A stretch of DNA of 64,000 nt. It comes from Serinus canaria (taxonomy: Eukaryota > Chordata > Aves > Passeriformes > Fringillidae). Where the stretch lies: NCBI RefSeq assembly GCF_022539315.1, contig NC_066343.1, positions 51,011,973 through 51,075,972 of the forward strand. Reading direction: 5' to 3'. A program made the translations under genes and the position numbers. The notes below the pieces were generated by a model, which had not been told where the DNA came from, made no database searches, and saw nothing but the letters and a program-made list of their open reading frames with translations. Positions within the stretch are counted from its first letter, which is position 1. Each line of letters begins with the position of its first letter. This document shows, piece after piece, positions 52,901 to 57,400 of this stretch.

Positions 52901-53473
52901 TTGCTCAATTAATTCTTTTGCATCCATAAAAGGAAGGCTTACAAACAAAATTCTGTATAATGCTGAAAACTGTATTAATGTTACAACTGTATTATTACTA
53001 ACAAAGGTACTGATTATATGCTGTGTGTTTCCCTCCAGCTCAATTCTGACCTTGTTTATGTCTTTCCATTGTTGTGTGTCTGTTTAGTTAAGTATAGCTA
53101 CACATTTATAATTATTGTTATTACTTGAATAGATTTCACTAACTTTGGGTAAAGTACCTCTCACCAGGCTGTAGTATAATTTGTTCTAGAGTACTGTTTT
53201 CCTTTCCAGATGCACAAACTAGAAAATGGTGCTAATGAAAAAGTGAGAATTTGCCCTTTTTGATGGCATGGGCATGGCAGAAAATGCATTGTCCTTCTCT
53301 TGTATGTTACAGATCTGAACACATCAGAGACCCAAGGTTCCCAGACAAGTGTTCCAAACCAGGAATCCATCCAGTCACTACAGGTAGATGAACTGCTGCT
53401 GAACCACCAGTCTGAGAGCCTGCAGGATGAAGAGAGTGGAGCCAGAGTAGAGGAAAAGATTGTTTACCTTTGA
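1602..53473 (+). CDS. ARHGEF28: ARHGEF28 (RGNEF/p190RhoGEF), RhoA guanine-nucleotide exchange factor; C-terminal 1342 residues, 27 exons joined
   Basis: The protein catalyses GDP/GTP exchange on RhoA through a tandem DH-PH module. Family members act in the cytoplasm and at focal adhesions, and the C-terminal part has been linked to focal adhesion kinase and to neurofilament mRNA binding (established knowledge). I joined 27 exons with GT-AG borders; phases agree at all 26 junctions and sum to 4029 nt including TGA. Window-numbered domains: Ser-rich linker 1-297; C1 298-345; linker 346-497; DH about 498-705 with E501 opening the first helix and the signature [13 protein letters not shown] at 643-655; PH about 715-833; coiled coil about 1040-1175; tail to 1342. 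The ending EEKIVYL resembles the mammalian ARHGEF28 terminus, which separates it from AKAP13, ARHGEF2 and ARHGEF18. The first ~360 residues are outside the window. No frameshift or internal stop was seen. Exon borders are inferred from splice motifs, not transcripts. Confidence 0.93.
2183..2203 (+). repeat. Poly(A) tract, 21 bp
   Basis: An uninterrupted A run in intron 1, following 'gataaaataac'. No retroposed sequence was recognised directly upstream. Confidence 0.85.
4415..4559 (+). CDS. ARHGEF28: ARHGEF28 exon 2 of window
   Basis: Acceptor 'tgttgtcttcttcag' and donor CAAG|GTATTT. Entry at phase 2 and exit at phase 0 (145 nt) match the neighbouring exons. The peptide is acidic and Ser-rich ([19 protein letters not shown]...) with no fold recognised. 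It is supported by splice sites and phase rather than by a domain. Confidence 0.72.
5479..5614 (+). CDS. ARHGEF28: ARHGEF28 exon 3 of window
   Basis: Acceptor 'gtctccatgcag' and donor GAAG|GTAAAC; phase 0 in, phase 1 out (136 nt). The acceptor has a weak pyrimidine tract; the best C/T stretch lies about 50 bases upstream. However, an in-frame TAA at 5452-5454 limits how far upstream the exon could begin, and this is the only phase-compatible AG. Peptide begins [18 protein letters not shown]. The left border is uncertain. Confidence 0.68.
5865..5966 (+). CDS. ARHGEF28: ARHGEF28 exon 4 of window (RSRSYSYSS motif)
   Basis: Acceptor 'aatgcacag', donor GGAG|GTCAGT; phase 1 in and phase 1 out (102 nt). 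It encodes [15 protein letters not shown], a basic/Ser/Tyr motif I associate with this part of ARHGEF28 and a likely phosphorylation region. An alternative acceptor 10 bases upstream ('ctcatag', 5854) would be in the wrong phase. Confidence 0.8.
6097..6610 (-). mobile_element. Probable endogenous retrovirus LTR fragment, antisense to the gene
   Basis: Read on the minus strand, a TATA-like 'GGGATAAAAAAGG' (about 6211-6229) is followed about 70 bases later by GCAATAAACATACCGG (about 6143-6158), then a G/T-rich region ending in CTTCCACAAAACA near 6097. This promoter, AATAAA and terminal CA order is that of an LTR, and the sequence resembles avian ERVK-type LTRs. Neither the upstream boundary nor a target-site duplication could be fixed. 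No internal viral genes are present. Confidence 0.5.
7240..7360 (+). mobile_element. CR1 LINE 3' fragment, left half of a split copy
   Basis: Matches the CR1 3' region: 'gtgttcaaggccaggttg', then 'agcaacctcatctagtgg' and 'ggggttggaagtagat'. It stops exactly where the consensus would continue 'GATCTTTGAGG'. That continuation is found 1.2 kb away at 8567-8612. Confidence 0.85.
7363..8566 (-). mobile_element. CR1 LINE fragment carrying reverse-transcriptase sequence, inserted into another CR1
   Basis: On the minus strand the order is that of CR1 ORF2. An 'ELQPVSLT'-like thumb/finger segment lies near 8410, then '[15 protein letters not shown]' near 8060-8100, '[14 protein letters not shown]' near 7800-7850, and '[15 protein letters not shown]' with '[10 protein letters not shown]' near 7400-7600. 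Several frame breaks separate these. The active-site FADD reads FAGD. The segment between 'NFL' and the 3' tail is deleted. It is 5'-truncated, as is typical for CR1. Confidence 0.88.
8567..8612 (+). mobile_element. CR1 3' tail, right half of the split copy
   Basis: Reads 'tgatctttgagatccttt' then 'ccaaccctaaccactctgat' and 'tctttga', the CR1 3' end. It continues the fragment at 7240-7360 in the same orientation. Confidence 0.8.
10850..11230. promoter_or_regulatory. Small intragenic CpG-rich segment around exon 5
   Basis: This is the most CpG-dense non-repeat stretch in the 5' half of the window, with clusters such as 'gagcgcgcgtac' and 'acgggcgcgcgtcaccg', set in AT-rich introns. It could be a small CpG island or alternative promoter, or simply GC-biased sequence. 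There is no direct evidence of promoter activity. Confidence 0.35.
10914..10953 (+). CDS. ARHGEF28: ARHGEF28 exon 5 of window (40-nt microexon)
   Basis: Acceptor 'tgtttgtgtcttgcag' and donor AAAG|GTACGG; phase 1 in, phase 2 out. It encodes [13 protein letters not shown]. At 40 nt it is not a multiple of three, so skipping it would shift the frame. It sits in the CpG-rich patch. Confidence 0.8.
11464..11587 (+). CDS. ARHGEF28: ARHGEF28 exon 6 of window (pre-C1 linker)
   Basis: Acceptor 'ctctattttag' and donor CAAG|GTAATT; phase 2 in, phase 0 out (124 nt). Encodes [19 protein letters not shown], the basic segment that precedes the C1 domain in the ARHGEF28/AKAP13/ARHGEF2 family. Confidence 0.92.
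12920..13052 (+). CDS. ARHGEF28: ARHGEF28 exon 7 of window (C1 domain, first half)
   Basis: Acceptor 'gggttgaag' behind a long T-rich tract, donor TT|GTAAGT; phase 0 in, phase 1 out (133 nt). It carries the first zinc ligands in [17 protein letters not shown] (H-X12-C-X2-C), then the next cysteine after 11 residues. Confidence 0.93.
13418..13473 (+). CDS. ARHGEF28: ARHGEF28 exon 8 of window (C1 domain, second half)
   Basis: Acceptor 'cttctctttcag' and donor CAAG|GTAACC; phase 1 in, phase 0 out (56 nt). [18 protein letters not shown] completes the zinc-ligand set (C-X4-H-X2-C and a final Cys). The spacing departs from the phorbol-ester-binding C1 consensus, consistent with an atypical C1 domain. 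Confidence 0.93.
13825..14080 (-). mobile_element. CR1 LINE 3' fragment, with internal tandem expansion
   Basis: The start ('atggaaggggctctggcagg') is the reverse of the CR1 3' end. After the tandem repeat, 'gaggagactccacagctgcc' is the reverse of the conserved 'GTGGAGTCTCC' segment. Diverged, so probably old. Confidence 0.65.
13909..13995 (+). repeat. 29-bp tandem repeat, three copies
   Basis: Unit 'ttctaggtaacaatttgtgc' plus 'agatgtttg', at 13909-13937, 13938-13966 and 13967-13995. The copies differ from one another at only one to three positions. It lies inside the minus-strand CR1 fragment. Confidence 0.95.
14810..14898. repeat. Two adjacent AT-rich inverted repeats
   Basis: 'tattcaaatat' (14810-14820) pairs with 'atatttgaata' (14825-14835) across a 4-base loop. 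'taactaat' (14880-14887) pairs with 'attagtta' (14891-14898) across a 3-base loop. Probably chance in AT-rich intron sequence. Confidence 0.7.
15027..15078 (+). CDS. ARHGEF28: ARHGEF28 exon 9 of window (post-C1 linker)
   Basis: Acceptor 'cattttttttcag' and donor ACAA|GTAAGT; phase 0 in, phase 1 out (52 nt). Encodes the basic peptide [17 protein letters not shown]. Small and frame-shifting if skipped. Confidence 0.87.
15647..15794 (+). CDS. ARHGEF28: ARHGEF28 exon 10 of window (Ser/Pro-rich linker)
   Basis: Acceptor 'ctttgcctcacag' and donor AAAG|GTAGAG; phase 1 in, phase 2 out (148 nt). Encodes a Ser/Pro/Val-rich segment starting [18 protein letters not shown], probably disordered and phosphorylatable. 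Confidence 0.88.
15903..16024 (+). CDS. ARHGEF28: ARHGEF28 exon 11 of window (pre-DH linker)
   Basis: Acceptor 'tttctgctctag' and donor GAAG|GTGAGA; phase 2 in, phase 1 out (122 nt). [20 protein letters not shown] is a Ser/Thr- and basic-rich stretch that looks like a kinase target. It precedes the acidic pre-DH segment. Confidence 0.9.
16887..17027 (+). CDS. ARHGEF28: ARHGEF28 exon 12 of window (acidic pre-DH segment)
   Basis: Acceptor 'tttgtcatag' and donor TTTG|GTCAGT; phase 1 in and out (141 nt). Encodes [20 protein letters not shown] and then a basic [14 protein letters not shown], which runs straight into the first DH helix. An intermediate candidate exon near 16400 was excluded because it introduces a stop. 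Confidence 0.92.
17238..17340 (-). mobile_element. CR1 LINE 3' fragment
   Basis: 'cacagaatggttgaaattgg' and 'aaggggcctcatcccaacct' are the reverse complement of the CR1 3' end. Lies in the intron between exons 12 and 13. Confidence 0.75.
17498..17748 (+). CDS. ARHGEF28: ARHGEF28 exon 13 of window (DH domain, first helices)
   Basis: Acceptor 'cttttatactgcag' and donor GCAG|GTAGAA; phase 1 in, phase 0 out (251 nt). [20 protein letters not shown] is conserved region 1 of the DH domain, whose opening Glu (E501 here) is a general determinant of Rho GTPase contact. It continues with [14 protein letters not shown] and [15 protein letters not shown], typical of the LBC-type RhoGEF subfamily. Confidence 0.97.
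18660..18782 (+). CDS. ARHGEF28: ARHGEF28 exon 14 of window (DH domain, central helices)
   Basis: Acceptor 'taatttcttcag' and donor TAAA|GTAAGT; phase 0 in and out (123 nt). Encodes [20 protein letters not shown] and the helix [19 protein letters not shown]. Skipping would preserve frame but remove 41 residues from the catalytic fold. Confidence 0.96.
19173..19290 (+). CDS. ARHGEF28: ARHGEF28 exon 15 of window (DH conserved region 3)
   Basis: Acceptor 'acatctgtgcag' and donor AAAG|GTAGAT; phase 0 in, phase 1 out (118 nt). Contains [19 protein letters not shown], the DH helix that packs against RhoA and the hallmark of the LBC-type GEFs. Confidence 0.97.
19890..19909 (+). repeat. Poly(T) tract, about 20 bp
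   Basis: Uninterrupted T run in the intron between exons 15 and 16. Confidence 0.85.
20179..20433 (+). CDS. ARHGEF28: ARHGEF28 exon 16 of window (end of DH, start of PH)
   Basis: Acceptor 'tttgtttcatacag' and donor AAAG|GTATTT; phase 1 in and out (255 nt). The last DH helix is [21 protein letters not shown] linker follows, and then the first PH strands [22 protein letters not shown] and PH are therefore fused within one exon. Confidence 0.96.
21319..21395 (+). CDS. ARHGEF28: ARHGEF28 exon 17 of window (PH domain)
   Basis: Acceptor 'tttctaattttaag' and donor CTGTT|GTGAGT; phase 1 in, phase 0 out (77 nt). Encodes the PH strands [20 protein letters not shown], a signature of ARHGEF2/18/28/AKAP13 PH domains. 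Confidence 0.95.
22035..22213 (+). CDS. ARHGEF28: ARHGEF28 exon 18 of window (PH domain, C-terminal helix)
   Basis: Acceptor 'tgactgtttcctccag' and donor AAAG|GTAGGG; phase 0 in, phase 2 out (179 nt). [17 protein letters not shown], then [19 protein letters not shown], and the closing helix [17 protein letters not shown] with its conserved Trp complete the PH domain. Confidence 0.97.
22855..22949 (+). CDS. ARHGEF28: ARHGEF28 exon 19 of window (acidic linker)
   Basis: Acceptor 'tattttttgaag'-type after a T-rich tract, donor CAAG|GTGTGG; phase 2 in, phase 1 out (95 nt). Encodes [20 protein letters not shown] and a short basic helix, directly after the PH domain. Confidence 0.93.
23843..24025 (+). 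CDS. ARHGEF28: ARHGEF28 exon 20 of window
   Basis: Acceptor 'ttttggttgacag' and donor GAAG|GTGAAT; phase 1 in and out (183 nt). [20 protein letters not shown] and [19 protein letters not shown] closely match what I know of ARHGEF28 rather than its paralogues, and are the main basis for the gene assignment. Confidence 0.96.
25080..26460 (+). mobile_element. Old, internally deleted CR1 LINE copy
   Basis: Sense-strand CR1 segments occur in the correct order. 'catgagatgagatgggataa' is near 25090, 'gggcaagttgtctctgacta' near 25363 and 'aaattgagggaggtgattct' near 25943. The 3' part follows at 26290-26420 ('ggaacaggttgctcaggaag'). Many small indels and no surviving ORF. Confidence 0.75.
26542..26673 (+). 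CDS. ARHGEF28: ARHGEF28 exon 21 of window
   Basis: Acceptor 'gttttcctctttag' and donor CACG|GTGAGT; phase 1 in and out (132 nt). Encodes the Ser/Thr/Glu-rich linker [20 protein letters not shown] and continues to SEILESVLH. It begins just after the old CR1 copy. Confidence 0.9.
27303..27388 (+). CDS. ARHGEF28: ARHGEF28 exon 22 of window (acidic linker)
   Basis: Acceptor 'ctttatttgttag' and donor TAAG|GTATTG; phase 1 in, phase 0 out (86 nt). Encodes [20 protein letters not shown] and ADLEDK. The open frame that continues past the donor is intronic. Confidence 0.87.
28565..28655 (+). mobile_element. CR1 LINE 3'-region fragment, diverged
   Basis: 'gaggttgtgggggtctctgc' followed by 'cctggatttgactggagaag' resembles the CR1 segment upstream of its 3' end. 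Short and diverged. Confidence 0.5.
29879..29906 (+). repeat. Poly(A)-rich tract
   Basis: About 28 A residues in an A-rich stretch (29868-29935) interrupted by C and G. No recognised retroposon in front of it. Confidence 0.85.
30679..30717 (+). CDS. ARHGEF28: ARHGEF28 exon 23 of window (39-nt microexon)
   Basis: Acceptor 'tgtttattttag' and donor AGAG|GTGAGT; phase 0 in and out. Encodes [13 protein letters not shown]. Its size and phases would allow cassette skipping without a frame change. Confidence 0.82.
30807..30854 (+). CDS. ARHGEF28: ARHGEF28 exon 24 of window (start of coiled coil)
   Basis: Acceptor 'cttttattttctag' and donor GCAG|GTGACT; phase 0 in and out (48 nt). [16 protein letters not shown] is an amphipathic heptad segment conserved in ARHGEF28. 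Only 89 bp separate it from exon 23. Confidence 0.92.
32628..33107 (+). CDS. ARHGEF28: ARHGEF28 exon 25 of window (coiled coil)
   Basis: Acceptor 'attgtggtgtctag' and donor TGAG|GTTTGT; phase 0 in and out (480 nt, largest exon here). Encodes 160 residues rich in Gln, Glu and Arg, with heptad patterning from about residue 1040 to 1175, for example [20 protein letters not shown]. It ends in [11 protein letters not shown], also recognisable as ARHGEF28. The middle is GC- and CpG-rich compared with flanking introns. Confidence 0.97.
33360..33680 (+). mobile_element. CR1 LINE 3' end
   Basis: 'gacattgggaagaatttctt', 'aacaggctgcctagggatgt' and 'ggttggacttaatgatcttg' are followed by the tail 'tatgattccatgattctgt'. 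Sense orientation, intron 25. Confidence 0.9.
33676..34340 (+). mobile_element. Second CR1 LINE 3' fragment, head-to-tail with the previous one
   Basis: Starts at 'aaggacctgggagtcctggt' (the 'KDLGVLV' segment of the reverse-transcriptase ORF). It continues through 'ctgagactgttcaacctgga' and 'ggttgcccagggaagttgtg', and ends 'ccagcctcaactgttctgtg'. The internal sequence is diverged. It abuts the preceding CR1 tail, so it is probably a separate insertion. Confidence 0.82.
36200..36290 (+). mobile_element. CR1 LINE 3' end fragment
   Basis: 'ggagttggactctgtgattc' and 'agtcctttccaacttgacat' followed by 'actctgtgattctctggttc' match a diverged CR1 terminus. It lies about 60 bp upstream of exon 26. 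Confidence 0.75.
36353..36653 (+). CDS. ARHGEF28: ARHGEF28 exon 26 of window (C-terminal tail)
   Basis: Acceptor 'ttcccccttctgcag' and donor AATG|GTAATT; phase 0 in, phase 1 out (301 nt). Encodes [20 protein letters not shown] and [20 protein letters not shown], a low-complexity polar tail typical of ARHGEF28. It lies near the family region reported to bind focal adhesion kinase and RNA, although no motif can be assigned from sequence alone. Confidence 0.93.
40456..41053 (+). mobile_element. Solo LTR of an avian ERVL-type endogenous retrovirus, sense orientation
   Basis: Begins TGTGCTGGTTTCAGCTGGGG and contains 'gggttgataatacagagatg' and 'ccaaactgaccaaagggata'. The polyadenylation signal is ATTAAA at 40923-40928 ('ccctattaaactgcc'). 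It ends near 'ctggggtgaaaccaccacta'. This order matches a common avian ERVL LTR. No internal viral genes flank it, so it is a solo LTR. A clean target-site duplication was not seen. Confidence 0.85.
42728..42771 (+). repeat. Exact 22-bp tandem duplication
   Basis: 'cactggtgttggtataaatc' plus 'tg' occurs twice back to back without mismatch (42728-42749 and 42750-42771). Confidence 0.97.
46410..46436. promoter_or_regulatory. Three TAATCA motifs spaced exactly 10 bp
   Basis: TAATCA begins at 46410, 46420 and 46430 (TGATTA on the other strand). These resemble homeodomain (OTX/PITX-like) or PBX-type half-sites, one helical turn apart. Function is inferred only. Confidence 0.3.
46763..46804 (+). 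repeat. Exact 21-bp tandem duplication
   Basis: 'aaagagtagaaacatgcaga' plus 'a' occurs twice in a row (46763-46783, 46784-46804). Confidence 0.95.
48178..48246 (+). repeat. Polypyrimidine tract with four C-runs (G-quadruplex motif on the minus strand)
   Basis: 69 bases almost entirely of C and T. At 48183-48211 there are C runs of 6, 6, 7 and 6 separated by T, TT and A. On the minus strand this is a four-tract G-quadruplex motif with loops of 1-2 bases. The minus strand is the transcription template for ARHGEF28. Confidence 0.9.
48300..48376 (+). mobile_element. CR1 LINE 3' end fragment
   Basis: 'gccttctgagatcccttcca' followed by 'atttgaattatcctgtgatg' is a CR1 3' terminus in sense orientation. 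Confidence 0.75.
53313..53473 (+). CDS. ARHGEF28: ARHGEF28 exon 27 of window (last coding exon, stop TGA)
   Basis: Acceptor 'cttctcttgtatgttacag'; phase 1 in; stop TGA at 53471-53473. Encodes [19 protein letters not shown] and ends [11 protein letters not shown]. The IVYL terminus is shared with mammalian ARHGEF28, so this is the genuine C-terminus despite the 16.7 kb intron before it. Confidence 0.95.
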
Positions 53474-54375
53474 TCACTTGTTTTATAATCTCAGTAGCAC
53501 TTTGGAAAGATAACTGTGTTTGCTTTTCTAAATTTCTGTAGTCATTCTCTGTATGACCATCTGGCTTTAAGGGTAATATTTAATAGTAAATGCAAAATTT
53601 TCCCCATAATAAATATAGTGAGTAAGTTATTTTGAAGCCACTGCTGTATAATCTTTAATTTATGACATGATTTCAAATGCTTTGCAAGAAGCAATGAGTA
53701 GCAGGGGAGACATAACATTTTGAAAGTGTAAAGGTGGCACCAAGGACTGTGAAAACTAGTGTTGATTTTTGCGAATCCTCTTCTTACAAGGATGAGCTGA
53801 GATGGGTCTGCTACTTGAGATTTCAGAGTGTGTATCAGTAACAACTGTGATATAAATGAGAAGACAGCAGTGTAACAATGATGGCTCTAGTCTTTGCTGA
53901 AGTGTTCTACATACCCTTACCTGTTGGGTCATTTTCCTTATCTTCTAGCTCAGGAACTGCTCAGAAGGGGATGTTTTTTATGGTCTGAGCATAATTGCAT
54001 AATTGTGTTTTTTTTATGTCCCAAAGCTTATTACCATTTTGATACTACTGCCAATTTCTGTGCAGAGATGAACTAAGTCTTTTATTGTATTATAGCTGTT
54101 CCTCATTTCAGAAAGTGTCCTTACACATTCAAATTTACCAGATGAAACCATTTCACTGGTCAAAAGAAAATAAAGGGGATAAATAGTAGGCTTCAGGTAA
54201 CTAAACTCTTCTGAAACTCCACTGCTTTCCTGTGTAGAAATCAGATAACTTTCTGCTTTCAGATTCATGGGATTCTCTGTCTTAGGCAGTAAGAAACCTG
54301 TTTTGTGCCTTTTTGTCTTTCTGAAAAATTTGTACACTTCTGTCAAACTAAATAAATGTTGTGTGCATTTCTACA
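53474..54375 (+). other. ARHGEF28: ARHGEF28 3' untranslated region (inferred extent)
   Basis: Non-coding sequence after the stop codon. Candidate polyadenylation signals are AATAAA at 53608-53613 (would give a short UTR), 54351-54356 and 54414-54419. The end is set about 20 bases beyond the second of these. Without transcript data the true end is uncertain. Confidence 0.5.
54351..54356 (+). terminator. ARHGEF28: Candidate polyadenylation signal AATAAA
   Basis: Canonical hexamer in 'caaactaaataaatgttgtg', followed by a T/G-containing stretch ('gttgtgtgcattt'). Favoured over the one at 53608 because of this downstream context. Confidence 0.5.
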
Positions 54376-54419
54376 AAACTGTAGTTTTGATTCATTGTGA
54401 GATCCCCCAGAGAAATAAA

Positions 54420-57400
54420 AAAAACAGGAGGAAAAAAAAAGTGTCTAGGGTTTGTTTGCACTGAGCTCTGCTGCAGATATGTGTTGCTGGTCCAGCACAG
54501 CCGAAGCTGTGTATTTCAGCTGGCAAAACCAAGGATGTGCCTATTGCCACTTAGCACGGATGATGGCCTTGGCAGGGGTGCAGCAGAAATGCAGCTGCGC
54601 AGCTCCTGGATGCTCCTGCACGGCTGCCTCACATCTGCCCAGCTCAAGGAGCAGAGGAACACAGAATTGCTTCCACCCCTTTGACTCGGTCAGCCCCAGG
54701 TGCCAGTGGTTTCCATTTTACCCTAAGCCTTGCGTTGTGCAACATCTTTTGCAGGGCACAGAGTTTTAGACGTGTGCATTTGTCACCAAGGGTTTCCTGA
54801 TTGAGAAGGATTCTCTTCCAGGGACTTGGGAGCTTCGGGGGAATACCCAAAAGCAGAGCTTTCTGAGCTGCATCTTACAGGACTCCAGAGTAGTTATTCA
54901 CTTGGTATCTTGGGCAAGCAACTGAGCACCTGGCATGAGGAGCAGGATGTGACTCTCAGCTGTATTAACTGATGAGCAAATGCCATCAGGGAAAGACTGG
55001 GCCTGCAGATGTGGTTTCCAGTGTCTGTGTTCAGCCTTCAAGACTCCTGCTAACCTGACAGCACTTTAAAAATATGTCTCTTTATAAGAGAAAAAAATCC
55101 CAAAACCCAGCCTCTTTTAGAATTTCTAGAATTGTTTTTACAATTCCCAATCTTTACTTTTCACAATTAGATTAAAATTAAAATGTGAATCCAACTTCTC
55201 TTAAGGGCCCTGCAGTAGGGACAGAGAGTCAGCAATGAATTCAGGGTTGCCACCTGAACAGATTTTTGGCAAATTTCTGAGTACTCAGACTAATTTCTTG
55301 GGATGCTGTATACCCCAAGATATGTGCCTTGCCCAGAGACCCATGGGAAAGAGAGAAAAAATGAGCAGTATTCTCCACAGTTACTCTCTGCATTTTATTA
55401 TGCCTTGGCTGAAACATCTGGTATTGGTTACTGTCAAATCCAGACTGCTGGATGGATTGCTGCTTTCCCAGTTTGGTGTGGGAATTCCCATGTAAGGGTC
55501 TTGCCACTGAGAGAGGAAGAGATGATAATGCTTCTCTCATCAGTTTTAATTGAGGGGCTGGGAGCTGAAAAGCAGCTGGCCCAGACTTCAGCTGTTGTGC
55601 AAATTCTTTAAGTCCCTTAAAATCAGGCAGCATCTTATTTTGCTCACCTGTGTTTACAGTAAAACTTCTGGCATTTCAGAAAGGCAAAGGCAGGAAACAG
55701 GTGGCCTCTAGATTTAGGTATTTTAATTGTAGAATATGTTTAAAGTATAGGCCAGTATGGTCTTGGCAGGTGCTCTTTATAACAAGATGTATTATGCACC
55801 CCTGAACTCTGTCCATTATTTAGGCATTTCTTAATGCTTAGCAGAATTTAAACACAGCCCCAGTGAGACTCAGCTATTTTAGCAGTCTGTGTTTTCAGTT
55901 ATCACCAGGCATGTATTAAAGCTGGGTCGTCTTTTTTAATTAGAAAAATATATTCAGAAATTCTCTTCACCTTTTTTATATTATTTTGAAGCTGGCTTAC
56001 TTGCAAAGCCTGTTGTTTTTCACTCATCCCACATATTGTGTTTTCTTTTTGCTATGCTTCTCAAAGCATCTTGCATCTGAAAACTCAGAACCCAATTTAG
56101 TAATTAATTTCAGTGTTTAAATTAAGGGAACAATTGCTGTACTACAAATATCCATGGCACCAGGATGAGGTTGATTTGTTTTTTCATATTTTAATTTTTT
56201 TTCTCTATCTTCTAACAAAGAAGGGATTTCTTTGCTGTAATGCCTTGACTTTTCCAGCATTTTCTCCTTAATGTATGCTAGTAAAGTTGTCATATCGAGC
56301 AACTTTAAAAGACTTTTAAGAGAAACTTGCAATAAATCTTTTCTTCAGCAAGTCTGCAGCAATGGTAGAGAAGAAATTGGTGAAGAGCTTGAGCTTACAG
56401 TGTGCTGGATCCACACCCTTGGATTTATGCATTCAGTCATTTGTGGAATGAGGCCAAAAGGAAGCAAATTCTTCACTTGGATGCTGTTTGAGTATTAAGG
56501 TAAACCACACTTAGCTGCATTTCTAAAAGATTTTTCACAATGGTCATGTTATTTTCAAATTACTAAATTTAATACAGATTAGGCTATCAGCAAAACTCCC
56601 CAAAGTTTGTTTACTGAAATGATTGTAAAAAACATGTTGATGTTCCATTTAAGGAATACAAATCATTTTACTTAGAGAGGGCTGTTAGCTGCATTAATTT
56701 GTATGCCACCCCCTTTGTTAAAAAAAAATCAGTAAGATTTTTTGCTGCATCTTAATCAAGTAAGTGCCAATTTTGTAATGTGCCATATTGCTGCTAAAAA
56801 CATTTTTGCAGTGTGATGGTGTTCATTCAAAGAAAAAGACCTTGTGCTTTGGTAAATAACATGTGCAACTTGCTCAGGCTGAATTTTGAAAGCAATGGAG
56901 AGTTGCAGATGAGGCAGTTTTCCTTGTGCATCTGGTGACAAAATGGGAAATAGTGTGACTATTGATGACTAATGGGATAGTGTTTGGATAACTCCTAAAA
57001 AATATTCTGTTTGACCAGAATTCCAACCCCAAATCTTTCCCATCCAAAACCTTCACTTCTGTAATATAAACTGTGCCCACTTTATATTACAGAAGTAGAA
57101 ACAGCACTGGTTTTGGATAATTAGCATACTGGAACAGGCTGGATGTCTGCTTTTACAGAATTGTGGACCTGCAGTTGATTTCTGCCATTTTTCCAAGGCA
57201 AATGGATACATTTGTTGTTTTCTCATCTCTAGTAAAGATTTGTATGTAGAAGAACTGCAAAAGTACCTATGAGTGTTCTTGATAATCTTAGTCATAAGGA
57301 CAGCTACATATTAACCTCCAAAAAGATTTTTTTCTGAATTGCTGCAAAATAGTGAGATAAGTCTGTGAGGATGGCCTGCATTCAATGGCTTGAATTTTGC

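Larger units (their letters stand above)
36654..53312 (+). other. Last intron of ARHGEF28, 16.7 kb
   Basis: Far longer than any other intron here. No exon with a phase-1 entry and exit could be supported inside it. It holds an ERVL-type solo LTR (40456-41053), a CR1 3' end (48300-48376), a C-run tract (48183-48211), small tandem duplications, poly(A)/poly(T) tracts (50347-50362, 51009-51025) and AT-rich stretches that may include regulatory elements. All ORFs in it are short and unrecognised. Confidence 0.75.
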
